DNA of 42,262 nt, from positions 1 to 42,262 of the forward strand of contig CAZZFQ010000006.1 in assembly GCA_964653695.1 (NCBI GenBank), written 5' to 3'. Made by a program: the position numbers and the translations under genes. Shown here in pieces: positions 8,872-17,712 of the stretch. The notes under the pieces are model-generated. The model was not told the origin of the DNA. It ran no database searches and saw only the letters and a program-made list of their open reading frames with translations. Source of the stretch: JALHTG01 sp964653695 (lineage in GTDB: Archaea; Thermoproteota; Bathyarchaeia; 40CM-2-53-6; JALHTG01). The stretch's first letter is position 1; each line of letters begins with the position of its first letter.

Positions 8872-9252
8872 TCACTTGAACTCGCGGCGTTTGTCGACCA
8901 GAAGAAGGCCTGCGAAGGCCGCCAAGATTACAATGAGTATGTACGACGTGTTAGCTGTCAATGTGCTCATGTTCGGATTGAATCCGCTGACGTTGGTTGA
9001 GAAATTCAGTGTGGAGAGTTCCACTGCGAAAATTACGGGAACAGATATGGCTGAAAACCATAAAGACCAGCGTTTCATCATGAATACCCCAGCCGCCGAG
9101 GCAAGAGCCAGACATCCCTGAACATAGAGCGGCAGGCAGTACTGATCGTACAGAAGGACGAAGACGAAGGAGTAAAGCGCAACAGCTACAAAGTAGACTG
9201 AGGCAAACCAAGAGGCAAAAGGGCGCATAATTTTCGTTGTTTCCGTTGCCAT
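8872..9252 (-). CDS. Small four-helix membrane protein, unknown
   Basis: The 126-aa product starts at ATG 9252 and has hydrophobic segments at about residues 12-35, 40-58, 64-85 and 102-120, ending in a charged tail (DKRREFK). No family is recognised. A competing minus frame (8951-9313) lacks this regular TM pattern. The gene converges with the glycosyltransferase and diverges from agmatinase. Confidence 0.65.
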   Translation of the reverse strand: MATETTKIMRPFASWFASVYFVAVALYSFVFVLLYDQYCLPLYVQGCLALASAAGVFMMKRWSLWFSAISVPVIFAVELSTLNFSTNVSGFNPNMSTLTANTSYILIVILAAFAGLLLVDKRREFK

Positions 9253-9338
9253 ACGAGTTCACCGGTTTTCCGTCTATTACCAGAAGAACATAACATAAAT
9301 CTATTGCTCGCATAGGAGAGTGAGATAGGGAAAGTAAC

Positions 9339-10232
9339 TTGAGCTTCCTCTCTCTCCACGTGTCGCAGCCCTGCGTTTTCTCAGGTAAAAGTACTTCCTA
9401 CAAAGATGCTGTATACGTGGTCATAGGCGTCCCGTACGACAGAACTAGCACATATAGATCAGGGTCGAGATTTGCCCCTTCAGCGATAAGAGAAGCCTCA
9501 GCCAACATAGAAACTTTCAGCATGAGAGCAGCAGTAGATGTAGAGGATCTCAAGATATGCGACGCAGGTGACATGAATGTGACTGATGATCCCGCCGAAA
9601 CGATTGAGCGGATCCGATTGTTGGTCCATCAGGTTGCGGCCGATGGGAAGATCCCAGTGATCTTGGGAGGAGAGCATACAGTTTCTCTCGGAGGAGTGAG
9701 AGCTCTCGTCGGGACCGATGTTGTGAGCTTCGATGCGCATATGGACCTTAGAGACGAGTACAATGGTGATCGTCTTTCTCATGCATCAGTCATGAGAAGA
9801 ATCTCGGAACATGTTGGCCTAGATCGAATAGTACAGATCGGAACACGAGCAGTGTGCAAGGAAGAGTTGGAGTTCTCCAAGCGCATCTCGTACATCTCCG
9901 CCATAGATCTGCACAGAAACACAGTCGAGAGAAGCCTTGACGTGCTGCGAAAAATACTCGATGGACGCCAGGACCTCTACGTGACAGTGGATATGGACGT
10001 TCTAGATCCCGCATATGCGCCTGCAGTCGGTAACCCCGAGCCTGACGGCTTGTCTCCGAACATTCTGCTGTCGCTGCTCCAAGAAGTCTGCAAGAAAAAC
10101 GTGATGGCCATCGACCTGGCCGAGGTCACTCCGCACTACGACAGTGGGGCGACAGCGGTACAGGCAGCGAAGGTTCTGTTTGAGTCACTATGCTACATCG
10201 AAACTCGACGAAGAAAATCTTTTCTGACCTAA
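9339..10232 (+). CDS. speB: Agmatinase-family ureohydrolase
   Basis: This 297-aa ureohydrolase fits agmatinase (agmatine to putrescine plus urea) by length and motifs. The binuclear manganese ligands are visible in GGEHT (110-114), FDAHMDLRDE (131-140) and DMDVLDP (218-224), and the substrate loop SHASVMRR follows the second motif. In archaea, putrescine made this way feeds polyamine synthesis. The TTG start at 9339 is inferred: the domain begins within about 25 residues and no ATG precedes it in a suitable place. A formiminoglutamase or proclavaminate amidinohydrolase activity cannot be excluded from sequence alone. Confidence 0.9.
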   Translation: MSFLSLHVSQPCVFSGKSTSYKDAVYVVIGVPYDRTSTYRSGSRFAPSAIREASANIETFSMRAAVDVEDLKICDAGDMNVTDDPAETIERIRLLVHQVAADGKIPVILGGEHTVSLGGVRALVGTDVVSFDAHMDLRDEYNGDRLSHASVMRRISEHVGLDRIVQIGTRAVCKEELEFSKRISYISAIDLHRNTVERSLDVLRKILDGRQDLYVTVDMDVLDPAYAPAVGNPEPDGLSPNILLSLLQEVCKKNVMAIDLAEVTPHYDSGATAVQAAKVLFESLCYIETRRRKSFLT

Positions 10233-10238
10233 TAGGGG

Positions 10239-10535
10239 CTAGTGGCCTTGCTGGTTGAGGGCCTCTTTCATAACCGAAATGAGTTGTTCTCTGCTTAAGA
10301 CTCCTTCCGCACGCTTCACTCCATCCACAACAATGGTCGGGACTACTTGGACTCCGTATTTCTGTGCCAATGGTTCGCCTTTCTCGGACCAAGCGTCGAT
10401 TTCCTCTATCTCAATAGTTTTTTCCAAGTCCTTGACTAGTTCATAGAGGATCCTCTTGGTAGGTAGGCAGTGGGGGCACGTTCTCGAATAGAAGAATTCT
10501 ACTCTTATGCGCAAGTTCTTCAATCTCCGCGCCAT
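10239..10535 (-). CDS. Thioredoxin/glutaredoxin-like protein with CPHC active site
   Basis: From ATG 10535 the product is 98 aa with a thioredoxin fold: a beta strand VEFFYS, then the redox site CPHC, a cis-proline strand VVPTIVVDG and a C-terminal helix. It resembles archaeal mini-thioredoxins and glutaredoxins that reduce disulfides. A longer in-frame start at GTG 10589 adds 18 residues with no domain match. A TATA-like stretch (minus strand AAATATAT, about 10603-10610) would place the transcript start near 10580, downstream of that GTG, which supports the ATG. It converges on agmatinase with six bases between stops. Confidence 0.82.
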   Translation of the reverse strand: MARRLKNLRIRVEFFYSRTCPHCLPTKRILYELVKDLEKTIEIEEIDAWSEKGEPLAQKYGVQVVPTIVVDGVKRAEGVLSREQLISVMKEALNQQGH

Positions 10536-10673
10536 GAGATCGACCGGTAGATGCCACGATGAGTTCTCAATGTCTTGTCTGTCTCTCACATTTGACTTCT
10601 TCGATATATTTCATCTACTCGGAAGAAGTTTGTGCTGGTTCTCTCAGACGGGAATCCCAACTAGTAACTTGGG

Positions 10674-12023
10674 TTAATACTCCTTCTTCAAGGATGCAAT
10701 GAAATAACCATTACAGTCGTCGAGGTGAGGGTACAGTCTTTGACATGCGCCCAGGCCTCTTAGCCCCTGATGTCCAATGAATGGAGTATGCTCCTCCAGC
10801 TTGAATTCTGGCTTCAGCTTCAAGAGTCGCTCTATCTGAAGCTCGTTCTCTTCGATCGTGATGCTACAGGTCGAATAGATCAATCTGCCACCAGGGCTGA
10901 CGGCTTCGATGCCAGCGCGGAGTATGTCCCTTTGAGTTTGACAGAGCCTGCTCAATGCTTCGGCTGTCATTCGCCATTTCGAGGATGGCATCTTTCCAAA
11001 CGCTCCGGAATTCGTGCACGGTGGATCCACAATGACCAAATCGAAGGAGTGCTTGATCGGAACCCCCTGTCGGGCATCAGCCACTATCGGGAGAGCGCAA
11101 GAGACATTGCACCGTTTCATCTCTTTCTTCCAGACGGCCATCCTTCTGCGCGAGTAATCAATTGAATAGATATCTCCGGAGTTTTCGGTCTTGAGCGCAA
11201 TGTGAGAGGTCTTTCCTCCAGGTGCCGCGCATAGATCAAGGACGATGTCGTGTTTCTTCGGATCTGCCACAATCGTTGAGAGGTAGCTTGACTTGTCCTG
11301 AATATTGAATAGCCCCAGGTGATAGGGTCTTGTCCGCGTCAAGGGTTTCCGTGTCTGGACGACTCGAAACAGTCCTTGAAGACCCTGCACGGGTGCAAGT
11401 GTCACACCTTCTCGCTCCATTTCGTCGACTAGCGATTGTTCAGCGCCCCGAAGACTGTTGACTCTAACGTAAGTGGGAGGCGCCTTTTGTGTCGCCTTCA
11501 GGAATGCCAGCGCAAAGCTTCTGCCAAATGCCTTGTAGCAGTATGACACGAACCAAGTCCTGTTAAGGGTTGTCAGACCAGCCCGTTCTAGTTCAGGAAG
11601 ACCTCCAAGGAACTCTCTAAGGTCAAAGGTCAATATCTTACCGAAAACGAGCTCTATATCTGCTAGCGTTGCCCATCCCAAAACATGCCTAGCTGCCTCT
11701 ACCAACGCGATGGAGTCTTCTCGAGTAGACTTCCGCAAAAGCGACCACCAAATGAATATTCTGAGAAAGTTTCTCTTGCCCAGATCTAGATTATCAAGGA
11801 ACTCTTTCGACAGAATTGAACAGGCTATCCTGTCAACAAGGTTCAGGGCACGAACTGTTTCGATAACAAAAAGGAAAGCAGCCCTCAAGGGGCCTACGTC
11901 TCGGATGCCGAGCTGCCTTATCGTCTTTACGAATGCGAGTCTTTCGCTAAGTCCTTCAAGCTCCATCCAGCTGAGACTCTCCACCGCAACGGCAACAGAA
12001 TCTCTGAGGAATCGATAGCTCAT
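10674..12023 (-). CDS. RNA cytosine-C5 methyltransferase, RsmB/Nop2 (NOL1/NOP2/sun) family
   Basis: This 449-aa protein has an N-terminal NusB-like helical domain (about residues 1-150) followed by a class I methyltransferase domain. The SAM-binding motif VLDLCAAPGGKTSHIAL lies at 261-277. The two catalytic cysteines of m5C RNA methyltransferases are both present, in DPPC (333-336) and STC (384-386). The NusB-like extension makes it most like RsmB, but the target (rRNA or tRNA) in archaea cannot be assigned from sequence. The ATG at 12023 overlaps the TGA of the upstream minus-strand ORF (ATGA), suggesting coupling. Confidence 0.92.
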   Translation of the reverse strand: MSYRFLRDSVAVAVESLSWMELEGLSERLAFVKTIRQLGIRDVGPLRAAFLFVIETVRALNLVDRIACSILSKEFLDNLDLGKRNFLRIFIWWSLLRKSTREDSIALVEAARHVLGWATLADIELVFGKILTFDLREFLGGLPELERAGLTTLNRTWFVSYCYKAFGRSFALAFLKATQKAPPTYVRVNSLRGAEQSLVDEMEREGVTLAPVQGLQGLFRVVQTRKPLTRTRPYHLGLFNIQDKSSYLSTIVADPKKHDIVLDLCAAPGGKTSHIALKTENSGDIYSIDYSRRRMAVWKKEMKRCNVSCALPIVADARQGVPIKHSFDLVIVDPPCTNSGAFGKMPSSKWRMTAEALSRLCQTQRDILRAGIEAVSPGGRLIYSTCSITIEENELQIERLLKLKPEFKLEEHTPFIGHQGLRGLGACQRLYPHLDDCNGYFIASLKKEY

Positions 12024-12316
12024 GATTCCCCCCTCCCGAAGAGCAATACATGGAGATCCGTAGATCTACTTTTCCTATGATTTGCTGGCCGAGCGGTAGG
12101 CGTCTTCGCCATTCCCATGAGCGCCGGAGGCCCCTTCCGCCTGTCGAAGAGGATTGGATTGTGTAGCGGTCTTGGCGTGTCCTGGCACTTTGGAACTTCT
12201 TTGCCACTGACCTCGAAGGCCTTGACCCTTCCCACTGGTTCTGCGACGACCAACATGGGGGCGTTCCTCTGACCGGCAATAGCTCCTTCAGACAAGCCAT
12301 ACTCGTCTTCCGTCAC
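12020..12316 (-). CDS. 98-aa hypothetical protein coupled to the RNA methyltransferase
   Basis: GTG 12316 opens a 98-codon frame ending in a TGA that overlaps the methyltransferase start by four bases. The N-terminal half looks like ordered protein (GAIAGQRNAPMLVVAEPVGR, then VKAFEVSGKEV), the second half is basic and proline-rich. No family is recognised. A second minus frame (11956-12300) covers the same bases but reads as low-complexity, Arg/Ser/Cys-rich sequence and overlaps the methyltransferase deeply, so the 98-aa frame is preferred. It may be a small RNA-associated partner of the methyltransferase; that is inference. Confidence 0.45.
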   Translation of the reverse strand: MTEDEYGLSEGAIAGQRNAPMLVVAEPVGRVKAFEVSGKEVPKCQDTPRPLHNPILFDRRKGPPALMGMAKTPTARPANHRKSRSTDLHVLLFGRGES

Positions 12317-12420
12317 AAGGTGACGACTCCTCTAATAGGATCTAGACATGACAAGTCGCTCATCACGCAACGTGCGCCCTGGCAAAATCTTAGCCCGAAA
12401 AGGCATATGAACTTACTAGG

Positions 12421-15078
12421 TTGTTGAGACAAGAATCTGATACAAGACGAGGCAAGCAAGAGCGGCGGGCGTCCTTGTCAAGCCTAGATAAGTACCTTGC
12501 AGCAGGTGGGACAAAGCAGGAACCTGTATCCAACATTGTAGTCGATCCGAAGCAGTCTCTGGTATTCAAACCCAGAACACCATCGGAGGTTCGCAATTGC
12601 TACCTCACATCCGTCGAATACGATGGAGACAAACGTCTGGCTTTCGTCAAGTTGTACAACCCTGAAACACACACGATACATTTTTGGTATGATGACACTG
12701 ATCATAAACCCTACTGTCTTTCAGATCAGTCTATCGAGGCTCTGAAACAGAATGAAGCACTGGTGAACCATCCCGGGTTCGACCACTTCCTTCGAACAAC
12801 TAAACATGACGGCCTGAATGATAGAGAGGTCGAGATGACAGTCATTGCTGCCAAAGACCCCCTCAGCATAGGCGGGCGTCCATCAGGTTCCATTAGAGAG
12901 ATGTTAAGGGTATGGGAGGCTGACATCAAGTACGTTGAGAACTACATATACGACAGAGATCTGAAGCCGGGAATGCCTTACAACGTACGAAAAGGAAAGC
13001 TCCTGCCCACACCAGTTGGAACCTCAAAGGAAGCATGCAATTCCATAAGTCTCTTCTTCAAGGACGAGCCCCAAGACTACCAGCAACTAGCACTTGAGTG
13101 GATCGGTCTCCTTGAGTGCCCAGTTCCAGAGATTCGAAAGGCTGCGCTTGACATAGAGGTCTACTCTCCAGTGGCAACAAGGATCCCGGATCCTGAATTA
13201 GCCGAGCACCCTGTCATTTGCGCCTCAGTTCTCGGTTCTGATGGAGCTCGACGAGTTCTCCTACTCAAAAGACAGGCGATTTCTGAAGGTGCTCTTCAAA
13301 AATTGGAGAATATCAAACTGGAATACTATGAATCTGAGGAGCGCCTCTTGATCGAGATCTTCAAGGTGTTGCTCGACTATCCTCTCGTTCTAACATTCAA
13401 CGGGGATGACTTCGACCTGAGATACCTTTGGCATCGGGCTCAGAGACTAGGCTTCAGAAGAGGTCAAATACCTATCGAAATGGCAAGAGACTCTGCTCAG
13501 TTAAGGTATGGGATACATATCGACCTCTACAAGTTCTTTTTCAATCGATCAGTACAGGTGTACGCATTCGGTCAGAAATATCGCGAAAACACTCTGCAGG
13601 AGGTTGGAAGCGCCCTCATTGGACTGGAGAAGAAACCGTTGGAGGCAGCCCTGCCCGAGCTGTCATATGCAGAACTGGCTGAATACTGCTTTCGTGACGC
13701 AGAAATAGTGATGGCGTTGGCTTCGTTCGATGATAATCTGGTTATCAAGCTCATAATAGCATTGTCACGTATCAGCTTCATGAGTATGGAGGATGTGTCT
13801 CGGCAAGGTGTCTCAAGTTGGATTAGAAGCATGATGTACCATGAACATAGGAAAAGAGGATACCTCATTCCACGTGCAGACGATATTCTTCGCCTGAAAG
13901 GAACCACAACGACTGAAGCCATAATCAAAGGCAAGAAGTACAAAGGGGCGATAGTGATCGAGCCGATTCCGGGGGTTCACTTTGGGGTCTCTGTTCTAGA
14001 TTTTATGTCGATGTACCCTTCAGTTATCAAGAAGTGGAATCTTGGATATGAAACGGTCCTGTGCAATCACGAAGAATGCAGATGCAACACCATTCCTGAT
14101 ACGACGCACTGGGTATGCACAAAAAGAAGATCTCTCGAAAGTATCCTCATTGGGTCCCTTCGTGATCTCAGAGTCAAGTGGTACAAGTCCAAATCGAAGG
14201 ATGCAAGCTTGCCCTCATCTGTCAGGAGCTGGTACAGAGTAATCTCCGACGCATTGAAGGTTGTGTTGAATGCCAGCTACGGTGTATTTGGCAATGAGAA
14301 CTTCGCCCTCTATTGCCCGCCAGTTGCAGAGGCCACTGCCGCCATAGGACGTCACGCGATAACTCAGACAATCGAAAAAGCGAGATCCTTGGGCCTTGAG
14401 GTATTCTACGGAGACACAGATAGCATCTTCTTGGGCACGCCAAGCACTGACAAGTTGGAGAGCCTCACCGAATGGTCAAAGACCAACCTAGGAATGGAAC
14501 TCGAGGTTGACAAGAGTTACCGCTACTTAGCACTCAGTTCCAGAAAGAAGAATTACCTTGGAGTCTATCCTGACGGAAGTGTCGATATCAAAGGTTTGAC
14601 GGGAAAGAAGAGGCACGTGCCTGAATTCCTCAAGCGGGCGTTCTATGAGATGATCGATGCGCTAAGCCAAGTTCGATCCGCAGAAGAGTTCGAAATCGCG
14701 AAGGAGAAGACCAAGAGCATAGTTCGCACATGCTACACGAACCTTCGCAACCGGAAATACTCCCTCGAAGATCTGGCGTTCACGATAATGATCAGTAGGC
14801 CCCCGGAAGGATACACGAAGACTACACCTCAACATGTCAAGGCCGCAAAACTACTCCTGGCAAAAGGAATAGAAGTCCGCTCAGGAGACCTCATTGCCTT
14901 CGTTAAGGTCAGGGGAGAGCCTGGCGTTAAACCGATACGCCTCAATCCCTCGTGGCAGGAAATAGACCTTGAGAAGTACCTTGAATACATCGAATCCACT
15001 TTCGAACAGGTCTTGGATGCCCTTGAGATAGACTTCCACGAATTGGTCGGTGGAACGAGACTAGAGTCGTTTTTCTAG
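12421..15078 (+). CDS. polB: Family B DNA polymerase with 3'-5' exonuclease
   Basis: This 885-aa replicative-type polymerase has both domains complete. Exonuclease motifs are ALDIEVY (Exo I, near 242-248), FNGDDFD (Exo II, near 326-332) and YCFRDAE (Exo III). Polymerase motifs are LDFMSMYPS (motif A, near 526-534), KVVLNASYG (motif B) and YGDTDS (motif C, residues 663-668 with the two catalytic aspartates). A thumb-like C-terminal region with KKRHVPEFLKR follows. No intein interrupts motifs A or C, a common insertion place in archaea. The start is TTG 12421; the first about 40 residues are basic and probably flexible. It is divergent from the methyltransferase pair. Confidence 0.95.
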   Translation: MLRQESDTRRGKQERRASLSSLDKYLAAGGTKQEPVSNIVVDPKQSLVFKPRTPSEVRNCYLTSVEYDGDKRLAFVKLYNPETHTIHFWYDDTDHKPYCLSDQSIEALKQNEALVNHPGFDHFLRTTKHDGLNDREVEMTVIAAKDPLSIGGRPSGSIREMLRVWEADIKYVENYIYDRDLKPGMPYNVRKGKLLPTPVGTSKEACNSISLFFKDEPQDYQQLALEWIGLLECPVPEIRKAALDIEVYSPVATRIPDPELAEHPVICASVLGSDGARRVLLLKRQAISEGALQKLENIKLEYYESEERLLIEIFKVLLDYPLVLTFNGDDFDLRYLWHRAQRLGFRRGQIPIEMARDSAQLRYGIHIDLYKFFFNRSVQVYAFGQKYRENTLQEVGSALIGLEKKPLEAALPELSYAELAEYCFRDAEIVMALASFDDNLVIKLIIALSRISFMSMEDVSRQGVSSWIRSMMYHEHRKRGYLIPRADDILRLKGTTTTEAIIKGKKYKGAIVIEPIPGVHFGVSVLDFMSMYPSVIKKWNLGYETVLCNHEECRCNTIPDTTHWVCTKRRSLESILIGSLRDLRVKWYKSKSKDASLPSSVRSWYRVISDALKVVLNASYGVFGNENFALYCPPVAEATAAIGRHAITQTIEKARSLGLEVFYGDTDSIFLGTPSTDKLESLTEWSKTNLGMELEVDKSYRYLALSSRKKNYLGVYPDGSVDIKGLTGKKRHVPEFLKRAFYEMIDALSQVRSAEEFEIAKEKTKSIVRTCYTNLRNRKYSLEDLAFTIMISRPPEGYTKTTPQHVKAAKLLLAKGIEVRSGDLIAFVKVRGEPGVKPIRLNPSWQEIDLEKYLEYIESTFEQVLDALEIDFHELVGGTRLESFF

Positions 15079-15141
15079 GCGAGAGAACTGTGTGCTTCTA
15101 TCTAGAGCATAGTTCGGATTGGATGCAAACTGAAGATCATG

Positions 15142-15163
15142 AAAGCCCCATTATTGGGGCTTT
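15142..15163 (+). terminator. Hairpin with T run downstream of polB
   Basis: A perfect 8-bp stem AAAGCCCC / GGGGCTTT with a six-base ATTATT loop, followed by one or two further T residues, lies 64 bases after the polB stop. It looks like a bacterial-type intrinsic terminator, although the T tract is short. Archaea terminate mainly at T runs without hairpins, so the hairpin may instead stabilise the 3' end. Confidence 0.5.
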
Positions 15164-15267
15164 TAGTCTCTTGGAATCGGAAACAAGAGAGCTGACTGAC
15201 ACTTAAACGTCTGTCGGCCTCCACAGTTCGAGCAACTAGTGCCGTATCATTCCATGACTCTCAGAAA

Positions 15268-16122
15268 TTGTCCGAGACGGGCGCAGGAGCACGTTCCGGT
15301 ACCAGGCCCCTCACTACATGTCACGATAAGAATAATAGCCAGAAGGAAAGTCTCACAAGTCGGGGAGAATTTGAACTGATCGCAATCAAAGGCCTGAAAG
15401 GCATGCCCCAGATAAGGGAGGGAGACGATCTCGGTGATCAGATAGTCCGGGCTGGAAAGGAAAACGGAGTGACGATTGAATCTGGAGATGTGCTCGTTGT
15501 GACACAGAAGGCAGTGTCAAAGGCCGAGGGACGTACCGTAGACCTGTCAACTGTCAAGCCTTCAACTCTTGCCAATTCAATCGCGCTACAAATGAACCGT
15601 GACCCGAGACATGTCGAAGCCATCCTGAGAGAGACCTCAAGAATTGTAAGAATGAAAGATAATCATCTGATAGTCGAGACGAAACATGGATTTGTCTGCG
15701 CGAACGCCGGGATCGACAGGTCGAACATGAAGGGCCAAGATCTCCTCTCTCTCTTACCAGAAGATCCTGATAGATCAGCCAAAAAGATCAGACGCCGGCT
15801 GAAGGAGCTTACAGGAGCTGACGTTGCAGTCATAATCTCAGATACATTCGGTCGGGCATGGAGAATGGGGCACGTTAACTTCGCCATAGGAGTTGCAGGA
15901 ATGAGACCTTTGAGAGACTACCGTGGCGAACCCGACATGTTCGGTCACACGTTACGTGTCACGGTCATGGCTGTTGCTGACGAGCTGGCATCAGCCGCAG
16001 AACTTGTCATGAACAAACGCGATGGAGTGCCCGTGGCGTTGATCAAGGGCTATCGTTACCCAACGGGAGAAGGCAGCGCGAGAGAACTAGTCCGTCCAAT
16101 CGAAGAGGATCTGTTCCGATAG
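15268..16122 (+). CDS. cofE: Coenzyme F420-0:L-glutamate ligase
   Basis: This enzyme adds glutamate residues to F420-0 with GTP. Family landmarks are clear: the GDVLVVTQKAVSKAEGR stretch (residues 73-89), the SDTFGRAWRMGHVNFAIG block and the C-terminal region GVPVALIKGYRYP. Length is 284 aa against about 250 for the family; the excess is an N-terminal extension of about 35 polar residues before the domain starts at FELIAIKGLKG. No ATG, GTG or TTG lies between TTG 15268 and the domain, so the extension is either real or a non-standard start is used. The gene implies F420-dependent redox chemistry in this organism. No other F420 genes are in the window. Confidence 0.92.
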   Translation: MSETGAGARSGTRPLTTCHDKNNSQKESLTSRGEFELIAIKGLKGMPQIREGDDLGDQIVRAGKENGVTIESGDVLVVTQKAVSKAEGRTVDLSTVKPSTLANSIALQMNRDPRHVEAILRETSRIVRMKDNHLIVETKHGFVCANAGIDRSNMKGQDLLSLLPEDPDRSAKKIRRRLKELTGADVAVIISDTFGRAWRMGHVNFAIGVAGMRPLRDYRGEPDMFGHTLRVTVMAVADELASAAELVMNKRDGVPVALIKGYRYPTGEGSARELVRPIEEDLFR

Positions 16123-16279
16123 AAGTCAGTGAGCATTGAGTGATAAATCCCTGCCAACGCAACAACGTATCGTCGTCAGGAGTCTCCGGCCAGAACCCAT
16201 CAAGCCGAGCCCTGGGTGAGCCCTATTCACAGCTTGTACAGCCAAGCGTTGTTGATACACGACTGGTGGACTATTCAGG

Positions 16280-16984
16280 TCAGATACCCAGATAGGCTTT
16301 CCTCACCCTATCGTCCTGAAGAAGCTCGGTACCGCTTCCTTCTAGTGTTATTCTGCCGTTTTCAATAACGTATGCTCTGTCTGCCAGTTCAAGTGCTTTC
16401 TTCACGTTCTGCTCAACGAGTAGTATTGACACTCCTTCCTCGCTTACTCTTTGCAGGAGGCTGAACATTTCCGAGATGAGCTTCGGAGCCAGTCCCAGAG
16501 ACGGCTCATCAAGCATAAGCAACTTCGGTCGTGACATGAGGCCTCGCCCTATTGCAAGCATCTGTTGTTCTCCCCCACTCAATGTTCCTGCGATCTGATC
16601 TTTCCGTTCCTTCAGGACTGGAAAGAGCCTAAAGACGCGCTCGAGGTTCTCCATTCGAGTTGTTCTTGCTTCCTGCAGGTAGCTTCCGAGTCGGAGATTG
16701 TCAAAAACGGTGAGCTTTGAGAAGAGCATTCTTCCTTCTGGCACCAGAGATATGCCTCTTTCAACAATATGATGAGGAGGCAGCCTGTCGATCCGTTGTT
16801 CAAGAAACTCAATCACGCCTGTCTTCGGCTGAAGAAGACCCGCTATAGTCTTGAGTGTGGTCGATTTTCCCGCGCCATTTGACCCTGCAATAACCGTAAC
16901 CCCTTTCTGCTCGATTTCAAAGGAGACCTCCCACAGTGCTTGGACATCTCCATAGTATACGTCGATTCTATCAACTTTGAGCAT
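16280..16984 (-). CDS. livF: ABC transporter ATP-binding protein, LivF type
   Basis: From ATG 16984 this is a 234-aa ATPase, the usual LivF length. It has Walker A GSNGAGKST, the ABC signature LSGGEQQ, Walker B LLMLDEPSLGL and the H-loop region preceding VEQNVKKALELADRAYV. It powers import by the LivH-LivM permease together with LivG. A longer frame from 17026 overlaps livG and adds no domain. A strong GGGAGGG at 16991-16997 sits six bases before ATG 16984 inside the end of livG, and the livG stop is one base from this ATG, which fixes the start. Last gene of the minus-strand liv operon. Confidence 0.95.
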   Translation of the reverse strand: MLKVDRIDVYYGDVQALWEVSFEIEQKGVTVIAGSNGAGKSTTLKTIAGLLQPKTGVIEFLEQRIDRLPPHHIVERGISLVPEGRMLFSKLTVFDNLRLGSYLQEARTTRMENLERVFRLFPVLKERKDQIAGTLSGGEQQMLAIGRGLMSRPKLLMLDEPSLGLAPKLISEMFSLLQRVSEEGVSILLVEQNVKKALELADRAYVIENGRITLEGSGTELLQDDRVRKAYLGI

Positions 16985-16985
16985 G

Positions 16986-17699
16986 TCATTCCCTCCCAAG
17001 GTACGCCTCAATAACGGCCTCGTCACGGGCCACTTCTTCTCCCCTCCCTTCTGCTATTTTCTTCCCATGATGGAGGACAGCTACTCTATCTGCCACAGGC
17101 ATTATCAGCTTCATAACGTGCTCTACGATGAATAGTGTTGTCCCGCCATCCCTGATCTTCCTAAGTAGTCTTATGACATCGTCAATTTCAACTGGGTTCA
17201 AGCCTGCGGCCACCTCATCCAGCAGCATCAGCTTCGGTCCAGTCGCCAGAGCAGACGCCAATCCGAGACGCTTCCTGTCAACTATTGTTAGGCTTCCCGC
17301 TAGAACATTCTTCTTGTCTGCTAGCCCTACAAATTCAAGGGTTTCCAGCGCCTTCTTCTTACCATCTTGGGTCCGGTCAGTTCGAGCCAGAGCGCCTGCA
17401 GTCACACACTCTATCACTCTCATGCTGTGAAATGCCTTCACGATCTGGAAGGTTCTCGCCATCCCTTTCAGACAAGTTTCGTGGGGTTTGAGCCCGCACA
17501 TGTTGTAGCCGTCAAAATGAATCTCACCAGAGTCCGGTTTGTAAAACCCTGTCACACAGTTGAAAAGCGTTGTCTTGCCCGCACCATTCGGCCCGATGAG
17601 GCCAACTATCTCTTCTTTCTCGACTTCGAAACTCACATCGTCAAGAGCGACGAGGCCACCAAAACGTTTGGTGAGTTTTCTTACCTCAAGCAAAGCCAA
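16986..17699 (-). CDS. livG: ABC transporter ATP-binding protein, LivG type
   Basis: This 237-aa ATPase has Walker A GPNGAGKT near residue 36 and the LivG-specific region preceding FYKPDSGEIHFDG. The ABC signature is divergent: GSLTIVDRKRL stands where most members have LSGG(Q/E), and Walker B reads LMLLDEVAAGLNP with Val for the usual Pro. That form is known in a subset of LivG proteins, and the partner LivF has a canonical signature. It forms the ATPase pair with LivF. It starts 13 bases after the livM stop. Confidence 0.94.
   Translation of the reverse strand: MALLEVRKLTKRFGGLVALDDVSFEVEKEEIVGLIGPNGAGKTTLFNCVTGFYKPDSGEIHFDGYNMCGLKPHETCLKGMARTFQIVKAFHSMRVIECVTAGALARTDRTQDGKKKALETLEFVGLADKKNVLAGSLTIVDRKRLGLASALATGPKLMLLDEVAAGLNPVEIDDVIRLLRKIRDGGTTLFIVEHVMKLIMPVADRVAVLHHGKKIAEGRGEEVARDEAVIEAYLGRE
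16991..16997 (-). promoter_or_regulatory. Ribosome-binding site deciding the livF start
   Basis: The minus strand reads GGGAGGG followed by six bases and ATG at 16984. It lies within the last codons of livG and argues against the longer livF start at 17026. Confidence 0.65.
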
Positions 17700-17712
17700 G
17701 AGCTAACGACCT

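Noticed and set aside
11956..12300. 114-aa minus-strand frame overlapping the methyltransferase start
   Set aside because: It reads as Arg/Ser/Cys-rich low-complexity sequence and overlaps a clear gene deeply.
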